DNA from: Chromatiales bacterium
Lineage (GTDB): Bacteria; Pseudomonadota; Gammaproteobacteria; JAGRGH01
Direction of reading: 5' to 3'
DNA: 54,131 bases
NCBI GenBank assembly: GCA_020445605.1
Contig: JAGRGH010000044.1
Coordinates: 1 to 54,131 of the forward strand
This document shows positions 43,129-51,603 of this stretch, piece after piece. Positions within the stretch are counted from its first letter, which is position 1, and each line of letters starts with the position of its first letter. Made by a program: the position numbers and the translations under genes. The notes under the pieces were generated by a model that made no database searches, was not told the DNA's origin, and saw only the letters and a program-made list of their open reading frames with translations.

Positions 43129-44178
43129 CTAGTGGCCCTGTTTACGCTTGCGTCGAATCGTGCTGCGCAGGAGGCTTTGCAAGCGGGGGAGCAGCGAGGC
43201 TAAAGGCCGCTCTGCGGTAGGGCGTGAATGGTCGGCAAGCGCCAGTCGGGCGCGCAACTCTCGCAGTTCCTCATTCAGGGTCTCTACCGACTTCGGGGAA
43301 GTTTTGGCGTTGACAAAAGCGGTACCTGGCGCCATTAGGATGAATGTGTCCTGGAAGGATCTGGCGCCCGGTTTCTCAGCCCAGGCCCCGAGGTCGATGG
43401 ATACAAGATGCAGGCCGGCCGCGTCAAAAAGTGAGCGCCAGGTGGCCAGCGTTAGCCCGGCGAAGTGATCCTGCCCCTGATAGGCATAGAAGCCACCGTC
43501 TTCGTGTTGCCGAACCTCGGAATGTAGTCCGCTGCTCGCCACGTAGTGATGAAACCACTCGTCAATAATGAACCCTGTTACATAAGCAAGTTTTCCAGGG
43601 CGAAGAGTTCTGGCTATTTCGTTCAGATACCAAGACGTATCGTTCAAGGTCAGGTGAGTAAACACTGACACCGCGAACACTCCGTCGACGGAACTGTCCG
43701 CGAGAAAACTTAGCGGGAAGTGGTTCTGAGTATCGTAATCCGGGTGGTCGGTGAAGTAATAATTCGAGTCGGCGTGCAGGCAGTGGAAGTCCAAATTGGG
43801 GAACTCCGTGGACAATTGACGGCTGCACCAATCTGTTCCTTCGGCCCACACATCAGTGCCGGTGTAACGGCCATGATCCCGATTCAAGAAGTAGCCGAAT
43901 GGAATCGCGAGACGGCCGCAGCCGCAGCCAATGTCAACAATGTGGTCGTTGGGCGTCAAGCCTAGCCGCATTACGATTTCTTGAAAGATTGATGCCTGTA
44001 CGGAAACAAAATGGTCTGCATCCGCGCTCCCTATGGTCTGCATCAGTTCAAGAGGGGGAAGGAGGGCTCTGTTTCTCCCTCTCTGCGCGCACGCGGCCAA
44101 TGCTTCCTGCATGGGGCGTCGCTGCGCCAGCCGCGCCGTTTTGTATGCTCCCTGAGTTCGAATGTAGCCGCTGGTCAC
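43129..44178 (-). CDS. SAM-dependent methyltransferase with C-terminal coiled tail
   Basis: This 349-residue class I methyltransferase has HIVDIGCGCGRLAIPFGYFL as motif I, YTGTDVWAEG as motif II, DGVFAVSVFTHLTLNDTSWY and TLRPGKLAYVTGF. C-terminally there is an Arg-rich helix with NEELRELRARLAL. The start is chosen at GTG 44178, which has GAGGAG 9 nt upstream. In-frame GTG codons at 44253 and 44223 would lengthen it to 374 residues. It probably modifies the exported glycan or its lipid carrier. It is the last gene of the wzm/wzt run. Confidence 0.8.
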   Translation of the reverse strand: MTSGYIRTQGAYKTARLAQRRPMQEALAACAQRGRNRALLPPLELMQTIGSADADHFVSVQASIFQEIVMRLGLTPNDHIVDIGCGCGRLAIPFGYFLNRDHGRYTGTDVWAEGTDWCSRQLSTEFPNLDFHCLHADSNYYFTDHPDYDTQNHFPLSFLADSSVDGVFAVSVFTHLTLNDTSWYLNEIARTLRPGKLAYVTGFIIDEWFHHYVASSGLHSEVRQHEDGGFYAYQGQDHFAGLTLATWRSLFDAAGLHLVSIDLGAWAEKPGARSFQDTFILMAPGTAFVNAKTSPKSVETLNEELRELRARLALADHSRPTAERPLASLLPRLQSLLRSTIRRKRKQGH

Positions 44179-44358
44179 AATCGTGTTCTCCTCGGTGGGG
44201 TAGGTTGGGCGGGGACAGGACACTAGTATCGTGCGCGATGAAGAGTCGGACACGTTGCGCAGATTGCTCCCGCCGTAGCCATAGGCAGGTCCCGGTCGCG
44301 CCGGTTCGTGCTTCGCACCGACGGTGGGTCGCCGCAGACGTAGATGGCGTCTTTCGGT

Positions 44359-46839
44359 TTATCCTTTGCCAAGCGATGGATTTCTCCGGAAGGGCTTTGT
44401 GAGGGCTCTGAAGCGCACCCACCCCGACTGGTATCCTGGTCTTGAGATGGATGGGAGGCCGGACGGCCGCGCCGGCAATGAAGAAAACGCCAACTGCTTG
44501 CGACGGCGAGCGAACAGGTAGAACGGGATTACTCTGGCAGTCAGGCTCATCAGCAGGAATTCCGCGCGGGTAATGGGTGTCCATACCTCTTTGATTGTCG
44601 CGAGAGCTGTCGGGCCGGGCCGCTTCTGGAGTTGCCCCTCCATTTCCATGATCTGCGCCTCCATTGACGATTTTGCGCTACTCAACTCTTGCGGGAGAGG
44701 GGATGGAGAATGGGGGCTCGTGGGCATGCTGTTGTGGCGCGCGTCGGCGGAGGGGCCTGAATTTACGGGTTGCTGTGCGGGCAGTCGACGTGATATCCGC
44801 GCGGATTTCAGTACTGCAAGAATTACGGCCCCGACGCGCCCTGCGCCAAGCACTGCGGCTCCTTCGCTCCAGAGAGATCGATTTATCGCGCCGAAAAAAT
44901 CCAACGGCCGGGTCAGCCGCGCGCGGTATCCCAAGGGGCGGCTGTCATTGCTCCCGAGGTGAGCAATGTTCTCAAATCCGAGAAGAAACTCGACCTCACG
45001 GACACGCGGGAAACGGATTACCCGCGTTGCCACGGTCGCAGCGTGACGAACGATTTCGCTTGAGCTGATGCCGGTCATGGCCGCAAACCTTGCCAGTTGT
45101 GCGGCATAAGCTCGCATTCCTGTTTGGCACTGCACGATCGCACTGTCATCCGGTTCTTCGGCGGCACGGGCTGGGGTCCCCGACGCAGCAAGGCACGGGT
45201 GCCCGTCCTCGTAGCCGAGCACGGTCCCGTGCGGGGCGCGGGTCAGTACCTCGAACAGATGTACAAAGTCGAAGATCGCACCAGCGAACCACTCGTACTG
45301 CTGTGCATCAGCAAGCAGGCCGACTGCGCGTACCCCTGCCCGCCGCCGGGCTACGCCGAGGCGGTCGACGCCCAGGTACAAGCCATGTATTTCCGGTGCG
45401 CCTGCATGATCCTGGATGGCCAATTCCAGGCTCTCCTGGATCTGCAGACCCCATCCAACGTCGACGAGCGCCACCCTTCCGCCGCGAAAAAAATCGATCC
45501 CTTCGAGATATTTGATCAACTCGACCCGGGAATTTTCGCCGAGTTCGGCCGCGCGCGCAGTGACGTCGGGATGGGCCAGCAACCTGGCTACCTCTGGGGA
45601 GAATGGCTCCTGAAGCGGCGCGTCGACACCCGGAAGACCGCATGAACTGGTGATCGAAGCGAGGGTGCGATCGTCCAAACTCAGCATCGTCAGGAGCTTG
45701 CGGGCCGTTGGTTTGCCGTTGGCGGCGAGCGATGCCAACATCTCACGCAAACCAAAGCTGCGCATGGCTGCGAGCCCGGTACTCAGGCGGGATACGTACA
45801 GGTACTCTGTGTCCGGTTGCTTCCGCATGCAGAGGGCGGCGAATTCGTTGAATATACCCTTGAGGACCAGCCCCTCCCGAGAAAGAAAATAGATCCGATC
45901 AATTGCGTTACTAGAACAATACTCGGCCATGGCCAGAGCAAAATATCCGACAACCGGCCCCATCAGCGCCATGCCAAACGCCTCAGCATAGCCGCCCTTG
46001 AAGGGCTCGTCCCAACAGGCGTATCGGTGGGAGAGCGGGCCGAACCAGTCACGGTTACGCCGTGCGTCATTCCAGTCCCGTCGCGCCAGACGACGAAGGC
46101 GAAGGTGTTCCGTAGAGCGAACGGTTATGCTGGCGATTCCAAGTGCTGTGGGACGTTCCCCGTCCGCAAGCGGATCGTCCCCAACGTGAATCATCTCGGC
46201 TGGACTTATCCCTTCGGACTCCAGCACGTGCTCAAACAGCCGGCCGGTACGCTTGAGAAGTTGATGGTCACCAGAAACGTAACCGTGAGAAAAACCTGGG
46301 TCGTATCCGCACTTTGAAAGAATGCGCTCTATGATCGTCTGTCCGAGGTACATATCCGAACAGTAGATAACTCGATGCCCAGCCTCGGCCAGTTCTGTAA
46401 CGAGGCGTCGTATCTCCAGGTTGGGTTCGCAGGCCCAGATTTCATACTTTGCCTCGGTTGAAAGCATGAAATCGGCAAGCGCGCCGTGCTCAGTGACCGA
46501 CCTGCCCGGCAGAAGCCGGGCTGCCCACGTGAGACACATCGTGGCCAGGTCGATATCGGGGTCCCTTCCGGAGGACCTGCTATTTTCGGCCAGCTCGAAA
46601 TAAACGGACTCGCGCTTGCGGCGGATTTGCTCTATCTCCGCTGCGGAATGCTGGTCAAGTCGCTTTCCAACCTCCCGGCACACCGACTCGACAATGAGTT
46701 CCGGGACGCAGCGCCGGAAAACGGCGGTATCAAACACATCTATAGAAACGAGCCGACATTTGCCAGTCGCCACAAGGGCGCGGACCCGGTCGGTGGCAGA
46801 TCCAAAATCATTGAACTTGAGAGCGTTACGACTGATCAT
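44359..46839 (-). CDS. Large HAD-superfamily protein (COG5610-like) of polysaccharide loci
   Basis: This 826-residue protein has an N-terminal HAD domain (about residues 28-240) with LVSIDVFDTAVFRRC (nucleophile Asp34; the usual second Asp position holds Phe36, as in dehalogenase-type members), VIYCSDMYLGQTIIE and MIHVGDDPLADGERPTALG. The central region (about 260-620) is a conserved but unassigned domain with YFLSREGLVLKGIFNEFA and GRVALVDVGWGLQIQESLEL. The C-terminal 200 residues are low complexity with a Pro-rich linker, then a membrane-associating basic end. Such proteins occur in O-antigen and capsule clusters. Catalysis is plausible but the substrate is unknown. Confidence 0.75.
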   Translation of the reverse strand: MISRNALKFNDFGSATDRVRALVATGKCRLVSIDVFDTAVFRRCVPELIVESVCREVGKRLDQHSAAEIEQIRRKRESVYFELAENSRSSGRDPDIDLATMCLTWAARLLPGRSVTEHGALADFMLSTEAKYEIWACEPNLEIRRLVTELAEAGHRVIYCSDMYLGQTIIERILSKCGYDPGFSHGYVSGDHQLLKRTGRLFEHVLESEGISPAEMIHVGDDPLADGERPTALGIASITVRSTEHLRLRRLARRDWNDARRNRDWFGPLSHRYACWDEPFKGGYAEAFGMALMGPVVGYFALAMAEYCSSNAIDRIYFLSREGLVLKGIFNEFAALCMRKQPDTEYLYVSRLSTGLAAMRSFGLREMLASLAANGKPTARKLLTMLSLDDRTLASITSSCGLPGVDAPLQEPFSPEVARLLAHPDVTARAAELGENSRVELIKYLEGIDFFRGGRVALVDVGWGLQIQESLELAIQDHAGAPEIHGLYLGVDRLGVARRRAGVRAVGLLADAQQYEWFAGAIFDFVHLFEVLTRAPHGTVLGYEDGHPCLAASGTPARAAEEPDDSAIVQCQTGMRAYAAQLARFAAMTGISSSEIVRHAATVATRVIRFPRVREVEFLLGFENIAHLGSNDSRPLGYRARLTRPLDFFGAINRSLWSEGAAVLGAGRVGAVILAVLKSARISRRLPAQQPVNSGPSADARHNSMPTSPHSPSPLPQELSSAKSSMEAQIMEMEGQLQKRPGPTALATIKEVWTPITRAEFLLMSLTARVIPFYLFARRRKQLAFSSLPARPSGLPSISRPGYQSGWVRFRALTKPFRRNPSLGKG

Positions 46840-46955
46840 CGTTTCCGCCAGGGCTGTTGTCGTTGTACCTGGAAACGCAACCGTTGCGAACTGGACGCAT
46901 GCCGGTCAGGGGGGCGGCGACTCGGGATTTCGCCGGGATTAAATGGCCTGCCGCG

Positions 46956-47912
46956 TCAAACATCCCTGGTGAGCCTTAGGAGCATCCCGTGTCTTCGGAA
47001 CCAGCGTATCGTTGCGGCAGCACCCGGAACCCGATAAAACGCATCGAACCTCGCGTTACTTGGTCTTGACGTTGGGCCCGATGGCCGATCAGCCATCAGC
47101 TGTCCGATCGCCCTCAGCGTCGCGTCACCGCTCCTGAGGTACCGATTTCTGAGGATCGAGTCGTAAAGCCGATGTTGGGGCTGGTTGGCAAACAATGAAT
47201 TTCCTGTCCGAGCATCTCGTGAGCCTGGCCGGTGATGGTAGTTCGACAACGGCTCCTCGATCACGGCGATTTCATAGCGCGCCAGAAATCTTAGATTGAA
47301 ATCCCAGTCACCCAGGACCGGAAGTGAATCATCATAGGTTCCAATCTCGTTGAGTACCGATCGCTCATACAGAAAGGCTATGGGCGGGAACTGATTGACC
47401 GCTGCGATATGGTCGATCCGAATGCAGCCCGAAAGTGAACGATACAGTGACCGGCCCAATGGTCGGATTTGGTCGGTATCGACCGCCTCATTGATCAGTG
47501 TGCTCAAGCTCACAACGCCGCGAACCAAGCGATTGGGAGGGTCGCTGAGAAGTCGAGTGGCCTGGGCCAGAAACGCCGGTTCAAGGGTGTCATCATCATC
47601 ATGAATCAACACATAACGCGAGCTCGAGTTCGAAAGGCCGATGTTAGACGCAGCCTCCATACCGACGGATGTGCCGATGGAGACCACTGCAAGTCGGCCG
47701 GCGTAAACATGCTCGTACCGCTTCGCCAGTGTCAGAACAGGCTCTATCGCGCCACCGTCATTGACGATCACGTGTTGCCAGTCATCTATTGTTTGCGACA
47801 GCACACTACGCATTGCCCGATCGAGCATGAGCGGGCGGTCTTTTGTCCGCGTTATGATTCCGACCAATGGGGTCGGCTCATTCTTGGTAGTCTGAATCAG
47901 CAGGTCAATCAT
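46956..47912 (-). CDS. Family 2 glycosyltransferase
   Basis: This 318-residue GT2 enzyme opens with PLVGIITRTKDRPLMLDRAM and has DWQHVIVNDGGAIEPV, the SVGMEAASNIGLSNSSSRYV donor segment, a strongly acidic metal site YVLIHDDDDTLEPAFL, and SLPVLGDWDFNLRFLARYEI with the catalytic Asp. The start at 47912 (MIDLLIQTT) overlaps the preceding sulfotransferase stop by 8 nt. It probably adds a sugar to the glycan exported by Wzm/Wzt. Confidence 0.88.
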   Translation of the reverse strand: MIDLLIQTTKNEPTPLVGIITRTKDRPLMLDRAMRSVLSQTIDDWQHVIVNDGGAIEPVLTLAKRYEHVYAGRLAVVSIGTSVGMEAASNIGLSNSSSRYVLIHDDDDTLEPAFLAQATRLLSDPPNRLVRGVVSLSTLINEAVDTDQIRPLGRSLYRSLSGCIRIDHIAAVNQFPPIAFLYERSVLNEIGTYDDSLPVLGDWDFNLRFLARYEIAVIEEPLSNYHHRPGSRDARTGNSLFANQPQHRLYDSILRNRYLRSGDATLRAIGQLMADRPSGPTSRPSNARFDAFYRVPGAAATIRWFRRHGMLLRLTRDV

Positions 47913-48834
47913 CGAAAATCGTCCGCAACGATGGGTTTGCCATTCGGATCCAGGCGCGAACAACGGGGCCGATGACGGGGTGATTCGTCAGTCGTTTCAG
48001 GTTTGAACGGACCCTGGCGAGGTCGGACGAAGTCTGCTCCAGTCTGGTCTGAAGCTCAGTGAGCGATTGCATCAGCTTCTGGTGGCGGGTCCCAGAGTAG
48101 ACCGGTAGTGACTCCGGTAGCGGATCGTCGTCCGGTTGGATCGCATCTTTATAGTTGTGATAGGAGTTGAATTCCGAAAACTGATCTGCAATCCAGGTTT
48201 CGACCTCGCGAGAAAGCGGCGAAGGTGCGGTGGGGCAATAACGTTGCAGAGAACCCGCGATTCCATTCTCCTGCGTTGTGGTCGAAAGGAATGTTTCGTT
48301 TCCACTTGTTGCGTCGGCGATCGAGTTCCGAGCCTTGGGCCAATCGAGCATCGCCGGATCCCAGTCTATGCCCAGTGCGCAACAGGTGTCGCGCAGTGTG
48401 ATCTCAGGCGTGGCGATCAGTGCTTCATGTTGGACGATTGGCCATTGGCGGTCCCGAAAGAGCCTCCAGTCCGCGAGGAAACGGCTGAACCGAACCAGAA
48501 GCGGTGGATCATCCGACGTGGTTCCGTTGAATCCGTACCATTTGTTGCTAAGGGACCGATACACATCAAATGGATTACGAACAACGAGCAACGGTTTGAC
48601 CTCCCAGCCCGACCAGCGATAGTAACTGGCAATCTCATCAAAATGGAAAGACGCAATTGTCGCCTTGGCCCAGGCCAATCGTGTAGACACGGCTGGAATG
48701 GGCATCAGGCGGTCATGTGGCAGGTCGAGGACCCCGTCCATGTCTGCGCGTTGCAGAAAGCACCACGAGATTAAGGTCGTTCCTCCGCTTTGGAGGCCGG
48801 CCGCAAGGAACAGCTTTCGGTCGCTGGCGTTCAT
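47905..48834 (-). CDS. PAPS-dependent sulfotransferase-like protein
   Basis: This 309-residue protein has the sulfotransferase 5'-phosphosulfate loop variant FLAAGLQSGGTTLISWCFLQ near the N-terminus and the 3'-phosphate motif KPLLVVRNPFDVYRSLSNKW (Arg, Ser) about 90 residues on, with the expected spacing. A C-terminal coiled segment (LTELQTRLEQTSSDLARVRS) may bind partners. The ATG at 48834 overlaps the wzt stop by one base (TGATGA), so translation is coupled. Here it most likely sulfates a sugar of the exported glycan. The methyl-acceptor or sugar target cannot be read from sequence. Confidence 0.8.
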   Translation of the reverse strand: MNASDRKLFLAAGLQSGGTTLISWCFLQRADMDGVLDLPHDRLMPIPAVSTRLAWAKATIASFHFDEIASYYRWSGWEVKPLLVVRNPFDVYRSLSNKWYGFNGTTSDDPPLLVRFSRFLADWRLFRDRQWPIVQHEALIATPEITLRDTCCALGIDWDPAMLDWPKARNSIADATSGNETFLSTTTQENGIAGSLQRYCPTAPSPLSREVETWIADQFSEFNSYHNYKDAIQPDDDPLPESLPVYSGTRHQKLMQSLTELQTRLEQTSSDLARVRSNLKRLTNHPVIGPVVRAWIRMANPSLRTIFDD

Positions 48835-50105
48835 CAGCTGGTGATCTTGCCGGTCAGTGAGGTCAGTTGACCTTGGGTTCGATGGAATATTTCGGGAGTC
48901 AGGCTCCAGGATGCGCGGGGTTGTAGAACGCCCGGCCCGCTTGATTGCCCTGGGGCGCTGGTCACCTGCAAATTGATGATCCTCGTAGACCATGAAAGGA
49001 TTTCCGTGGATCGCCGGAAACCGCCCGCAAACCAGTAGCTACCCGGACTTAGCGGGAGAGGGTCGAGGGTTATCTCGATTGTCCCTGGACCGGCCGGGAC
49101 ATCAAATGGTAAGCCCCTGCTCTTGGAATCCAGCTCGAGAACCAACCCGCCGGAGGAGTTCCACAGGCGGAGGCAGAACGAAGTGTCGTCCAGCGACTCG
49201 GCGCATTCATACTGAAGAGTAACGAGAAGTGGTTCGTCTGTCTTGGAGCGTACGAACGCCGGTACTTTGCTGTTCTGGACGGAAACAATTCGAATCCTTC
49301 CGTTGTAATTGATGTCGACCGGTGCATTGTGAACGTTGTTTTCGACCGAACTATAGTATGCGTCATATGCGCCATTTGCGTTCGGATAAATCTGCGCGAC
49401 CGAACGCGCCATCAGAATACAGCGCTGTGAAATCTCGCGGATCAGCATCTCGGAATGAGAAACGAGCACGATTGAGGTTTCGCAGCGCTGTAGTTCTGCG
49501 ATGCGATTTCGGCAGCGGATAGTGAACTCATGGTCGCCGACCGCCAGCGCCTCGTCGACCAGCAGCACTTCCGGGTTTGCGTGCACGGCGATCGAGAAGC
49601 CGAGCCGTACGAACATTCCGCTGGAAAAATGTTTGACCGGCGAGTCGATAAACGACTCTAGCCCGGCGAACGAGACGATGTCGTCGAATTTCGACTGGAT
49701 CTCCCGCCGGCTCATTCCAAGGATCGCGCCGCTGATGTACACGTTGTCGCGACCGCTCAGCAGCGGGTGAAATCCTGCGCCCACCTCGATCAGGCAGCCC
49801 ACACGGCCACGTACCCGGATGGTCCCGCGGTCCGGCGGGATGATGCCCGCGATCATCTTGAGCAGGGTGCTCTTGCCCGCGCCATTCGGGCCGATTACGC
49901 CCAGACACTCGCCCGGCGCGACGTCGAACGACACATTGTCGAGCGCCCAGAATTCGTCCCGGCGCAGGCGTGTGGTATCGAGCGGCAATCCGAGCAGTTC
50001 GCTCGAAACATCGCGCATGCCATACCACATCGAACGCTTCAGTGACCTGCAGAAACGTTTGCCAACGTTTTGCACCGAGATGCGCGAAGTCGAATGGGCG
50101 GCCAT
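48834..50105 (-). CDS. wzt: Polysaccharide export ABC transporter ATPase (Wzt-like)
   Basis: This 423-residue protein has an ABC domain with Walker A GPNGAGKST (residues 72-80), SGMFVRLGFS in place of the usual LSGG (the SSGM variant of capsule and O-antigen transporters), Walker B EVLLVDEALAVGD and the H-loop SIVLVSHSEML. It also has a C-terminal beta-sandwich domain (about residues 265-400) like the Wzt carbohydrate-binding module that recognises the finished chain end. The N-terminal 50 residues contain WYGMRDVSSELLG, another Wzt trait. It is encoded 3 nt after wzm and runs into the sulfotransferase gene. Confidence 0.92.
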   Translation of the reverse strand: MAAHSTSRISVQNVGKRFCRSLKRSMWYGMRDVSSELLGLPLDTTRLRRDEFWALDNVSFDVAPGECLGVIGPNGAGKSTLLKMIAGIIPPDRGTIRVRGRVGCLIEVGAGFHPLLSGRDNVYISGAILGMSRREIQSKFDDIVSFAGLESFIDSPVKHFSSGMFVRLGFSIAVHANPEVLLVDEALAVGDHEFTIRCRNRIAELQRCETSIVLVSHSEMLIREISQRCILMARSVAQIYPNANGAYDAYYSSVENNVHNAPVDINYNGRIRIVSVQNSKVPAFVRSKTDEPLLVTLQYECAESLDDTSFCLRLWNSSGGLVLELDSKSRGLPFDVPAGPGTIEITLDPLPLSPGSYWFAGGFRRSTEILSWSTRIINLQVTSAPGQSSGPGVLQPRASWSLTPEIFHRTQGQLTSLTGKITS

Positions 50106-50108
50106 GGG

Positions 50109-50963
50109 TCAGGCGCGCTCGGCAACCCGAACAATCGCAACCCGAAACACCCGCCAGCCAACCAGAAACACCGCCAGCGAGAACACTGCGCCGGCCGCAA
50201 ACAGTGCCGGGCGCTGCATGGCGCCGTGCGCGAGCACGTCCTGGACGGCGATCAGAGTCGGGCTGACCGGGTTCAGGTAGTTGACGAGATCGAAAGGGGC
50301 ACGCACCGGTGGTGGGTAGAGGACGGGTGCCGCGAACATGCCGAAGGTCACGAACATGCCGACTAGATTGCCGACATCGCGCGTCAGCAGGTTTGCGATG
50401 GAAAACAAAAATCCGAGACCCGTCGCAAGCAGGATCGCGGGCAGGAGAATCAGCGGCAACAGGACAATGCTCCAGTCCGGCGTCACGCCGTAGTACAGAA
50501 ACGCCGCGGCCACGAGCGGGAGTTTGATCGCGAAGTCCAGCAATGGCTGGCCGACAGCACCAAAGACGAGCGACTCCTTGGGGAAACTCGATTTCGTCAC
50601 CAGCGATCCGGCTCCCGCAAGGCTTGCAGTGCATGCCGCCAGCGTGTTGCCGAACAGCTGCCAGACGATGAGGCTGGACAACGCAAACGCCGGATAGGGG
50701 ATCGGCGGCGCACCAATTGGCAGCACCCGTTTCGATGTCAGGAAGGTAAAGAGCGCGACGGTGGCGAGCGGCACGATTACAGCCCACAACAGCCCGAGAA
50801 ACGCATTGCGGTAGCGCACGGCGATGTCGCGCGCCGCCAGTCGGCCGATCAGCTCGCGCGACTGCCAGAGGTCGACAAACATTTGGCGCCAGCCCGCGAC
50901 GGCCCACAGCGCCTGACGATGGCTGCTGGCGTCGTACACGGTCTCGTCGGGCGCCCCGCTCAT
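50109..50963 (-). CDS. wzm: Polysaccharide export ABC transporter permease (Wzm-like)
   Basis: This 284-residue ABC-2-type permease has six hydrophobic segments: LLWAVIVPLATVALFTFLTS, PAFALSSLIVWQLFGNTLAA, LPLVAAAFLYYG, LLPLILLPAILLATGLGFLF, LVGMFVTFGMFAAPVLYPPP and ALFAAGAVFSLAVFLVGWRV. RELIGRLAARDIAVRYRNAFLG before the first segment is typical of Wzm/KpsM proteins. It pairs with the Wzt-like ATPase downstream. Its start overlaps the regulator stop (ATGA), making regulator-wzm-wzt one operon. Confidence 0.92.
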   Translation of the reverse strand: MSGAPDETVYDASSHRQALWAVAGWRQMFVDLWQSRELIGRLAARDIAVRYRNAFLGLLWAVIVPLATVALFTFLTSKRVLPIGAPPIPYPAFALSSLIVWQLFGNTLAACTASLAGAGSLVTKSSFPKESLVFGAVGQPLLDFAIKLPLVAAAFLYYGVTPDWSIVLLPLILLPAILLATGLGFLFSIANLLTRDVGNLVGMFVTFGMFAAPVLYPPPVRAPFDLVNYLNPVSPTLIAVQDVLAHGAMQRPALFAAGAVFSLAVFLVGWRVFRVAIVRVAERA

Positions 50964-51505
50964 AGTTCCGCCCCGGTGTGGATCCAGACCTGCAGGCGCG
51001 GATTCAGTGATTCGCCGTCGGCCATGGCCGTGAACTCGTCGGCGGTCAGTACACGTGTGCGGATACGCCGACCGATGTAACGCTCGGTTTTCATCACCAG
51101 GTCGTCGAGGTTGTGGCGATCGATATCACCGACCAGCACCAGGTCAATGATCCCGGTGTCGCGGCCGTTGGCGTAGTCACCGACGAGATAGGCCGCGTGC
51201 AGGCTGCCCAGCCGAGAGACGATGCTGTCGACGATGCGGTCCATCCCCAGGGACTTGCGCACCATGGACTGCAACTCCGGAAACAGCGGATGGCGCTGTT
51301 CGGCACGGTAGACGATCTGACGCCCGTCGCGCTCGGCGCGCAGCAGCCCGGCGCTCGAAAGCTGCTGCAACTCGTTGTGTACGTGGCCGGGCGAGGCGCC
51401 GTAGTCCTGCGCGAGTTCCCGCAGATACGTGCGCGCCTCCGGGTTCAGGAACAGCCGGATCAGGATGTTGACCCGCATCTTGGAGGTGAACAGGTCGCCG
51501 AGCAT
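50960..51505 (-). CDS. Winged-helix regulator with nucleotidyltransferase-like domain
   Basis: This 181-residue protein has an N-terminal ArsR-like winged helix (TSKMRVNILIRLFLNP, YLRELAQDYGASPGHVHNEL, QQLSSAGLLRAERDGRQIVY). The C-terminal half is a minimal nucleotidyltransferase fold with AAYLVGDYANGRDTGIIDLV, recalling the G-x-x-A-x-G-x-x-x-D-x-D site of MNT-type enzymes. The second acidic ligand position is ID rather than DxD, so activity is doubtful. It is the first gene of the wzm/wzt operon and carries a palindrome in its own promoter, suggesting autoregulation of polysaccharide export. The ligand is unknown. Confidence 0.8.
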   Translation of the reverse strand: MLGDLFTSKMRVNILIRLFLNPEARTYLRELAQDYGASPGHVHNELQQLSSAGLLRAERDGRQIVYRAEQRHPLFPELQSMVRKSLGMDRIVDSIVSRLGSLHAAYLVGDYANGRDTGIIDLVLVGDIDRHNLDDLVMKTERYIGRRIRTRVLTADEFTAMADGESLNPRLQVWIHTGAEL

Positions 51506-51513
51506 GGGTTCAT

Positions 51514-51556
51514 GTTCTTATTTTTAGAACGATAAGTCTACGGCACCGCGTCACAA
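51514..51556 (-). promoter_or_regulatory. Promoter with operator-like palindrome for the regulator-wzm-wzt operon
   Basis: GTTCT-N7-AGAAC (51514-51530) is an inverted repeat in an AT-rich patch. A TTGTGA (51556-51551), 16-bp spacer and TATCGT (51534-51529) candidate promoter overlaps it, so the palindrome falls at the -10 and transcript start, a typical repressor position. Confidence 0.5.
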
Positions 51557-51603
51557 AATGTGAATCCGGGCGCGATCTCCCGACCGTTGGTCGGGCCCGA
51601 GGC

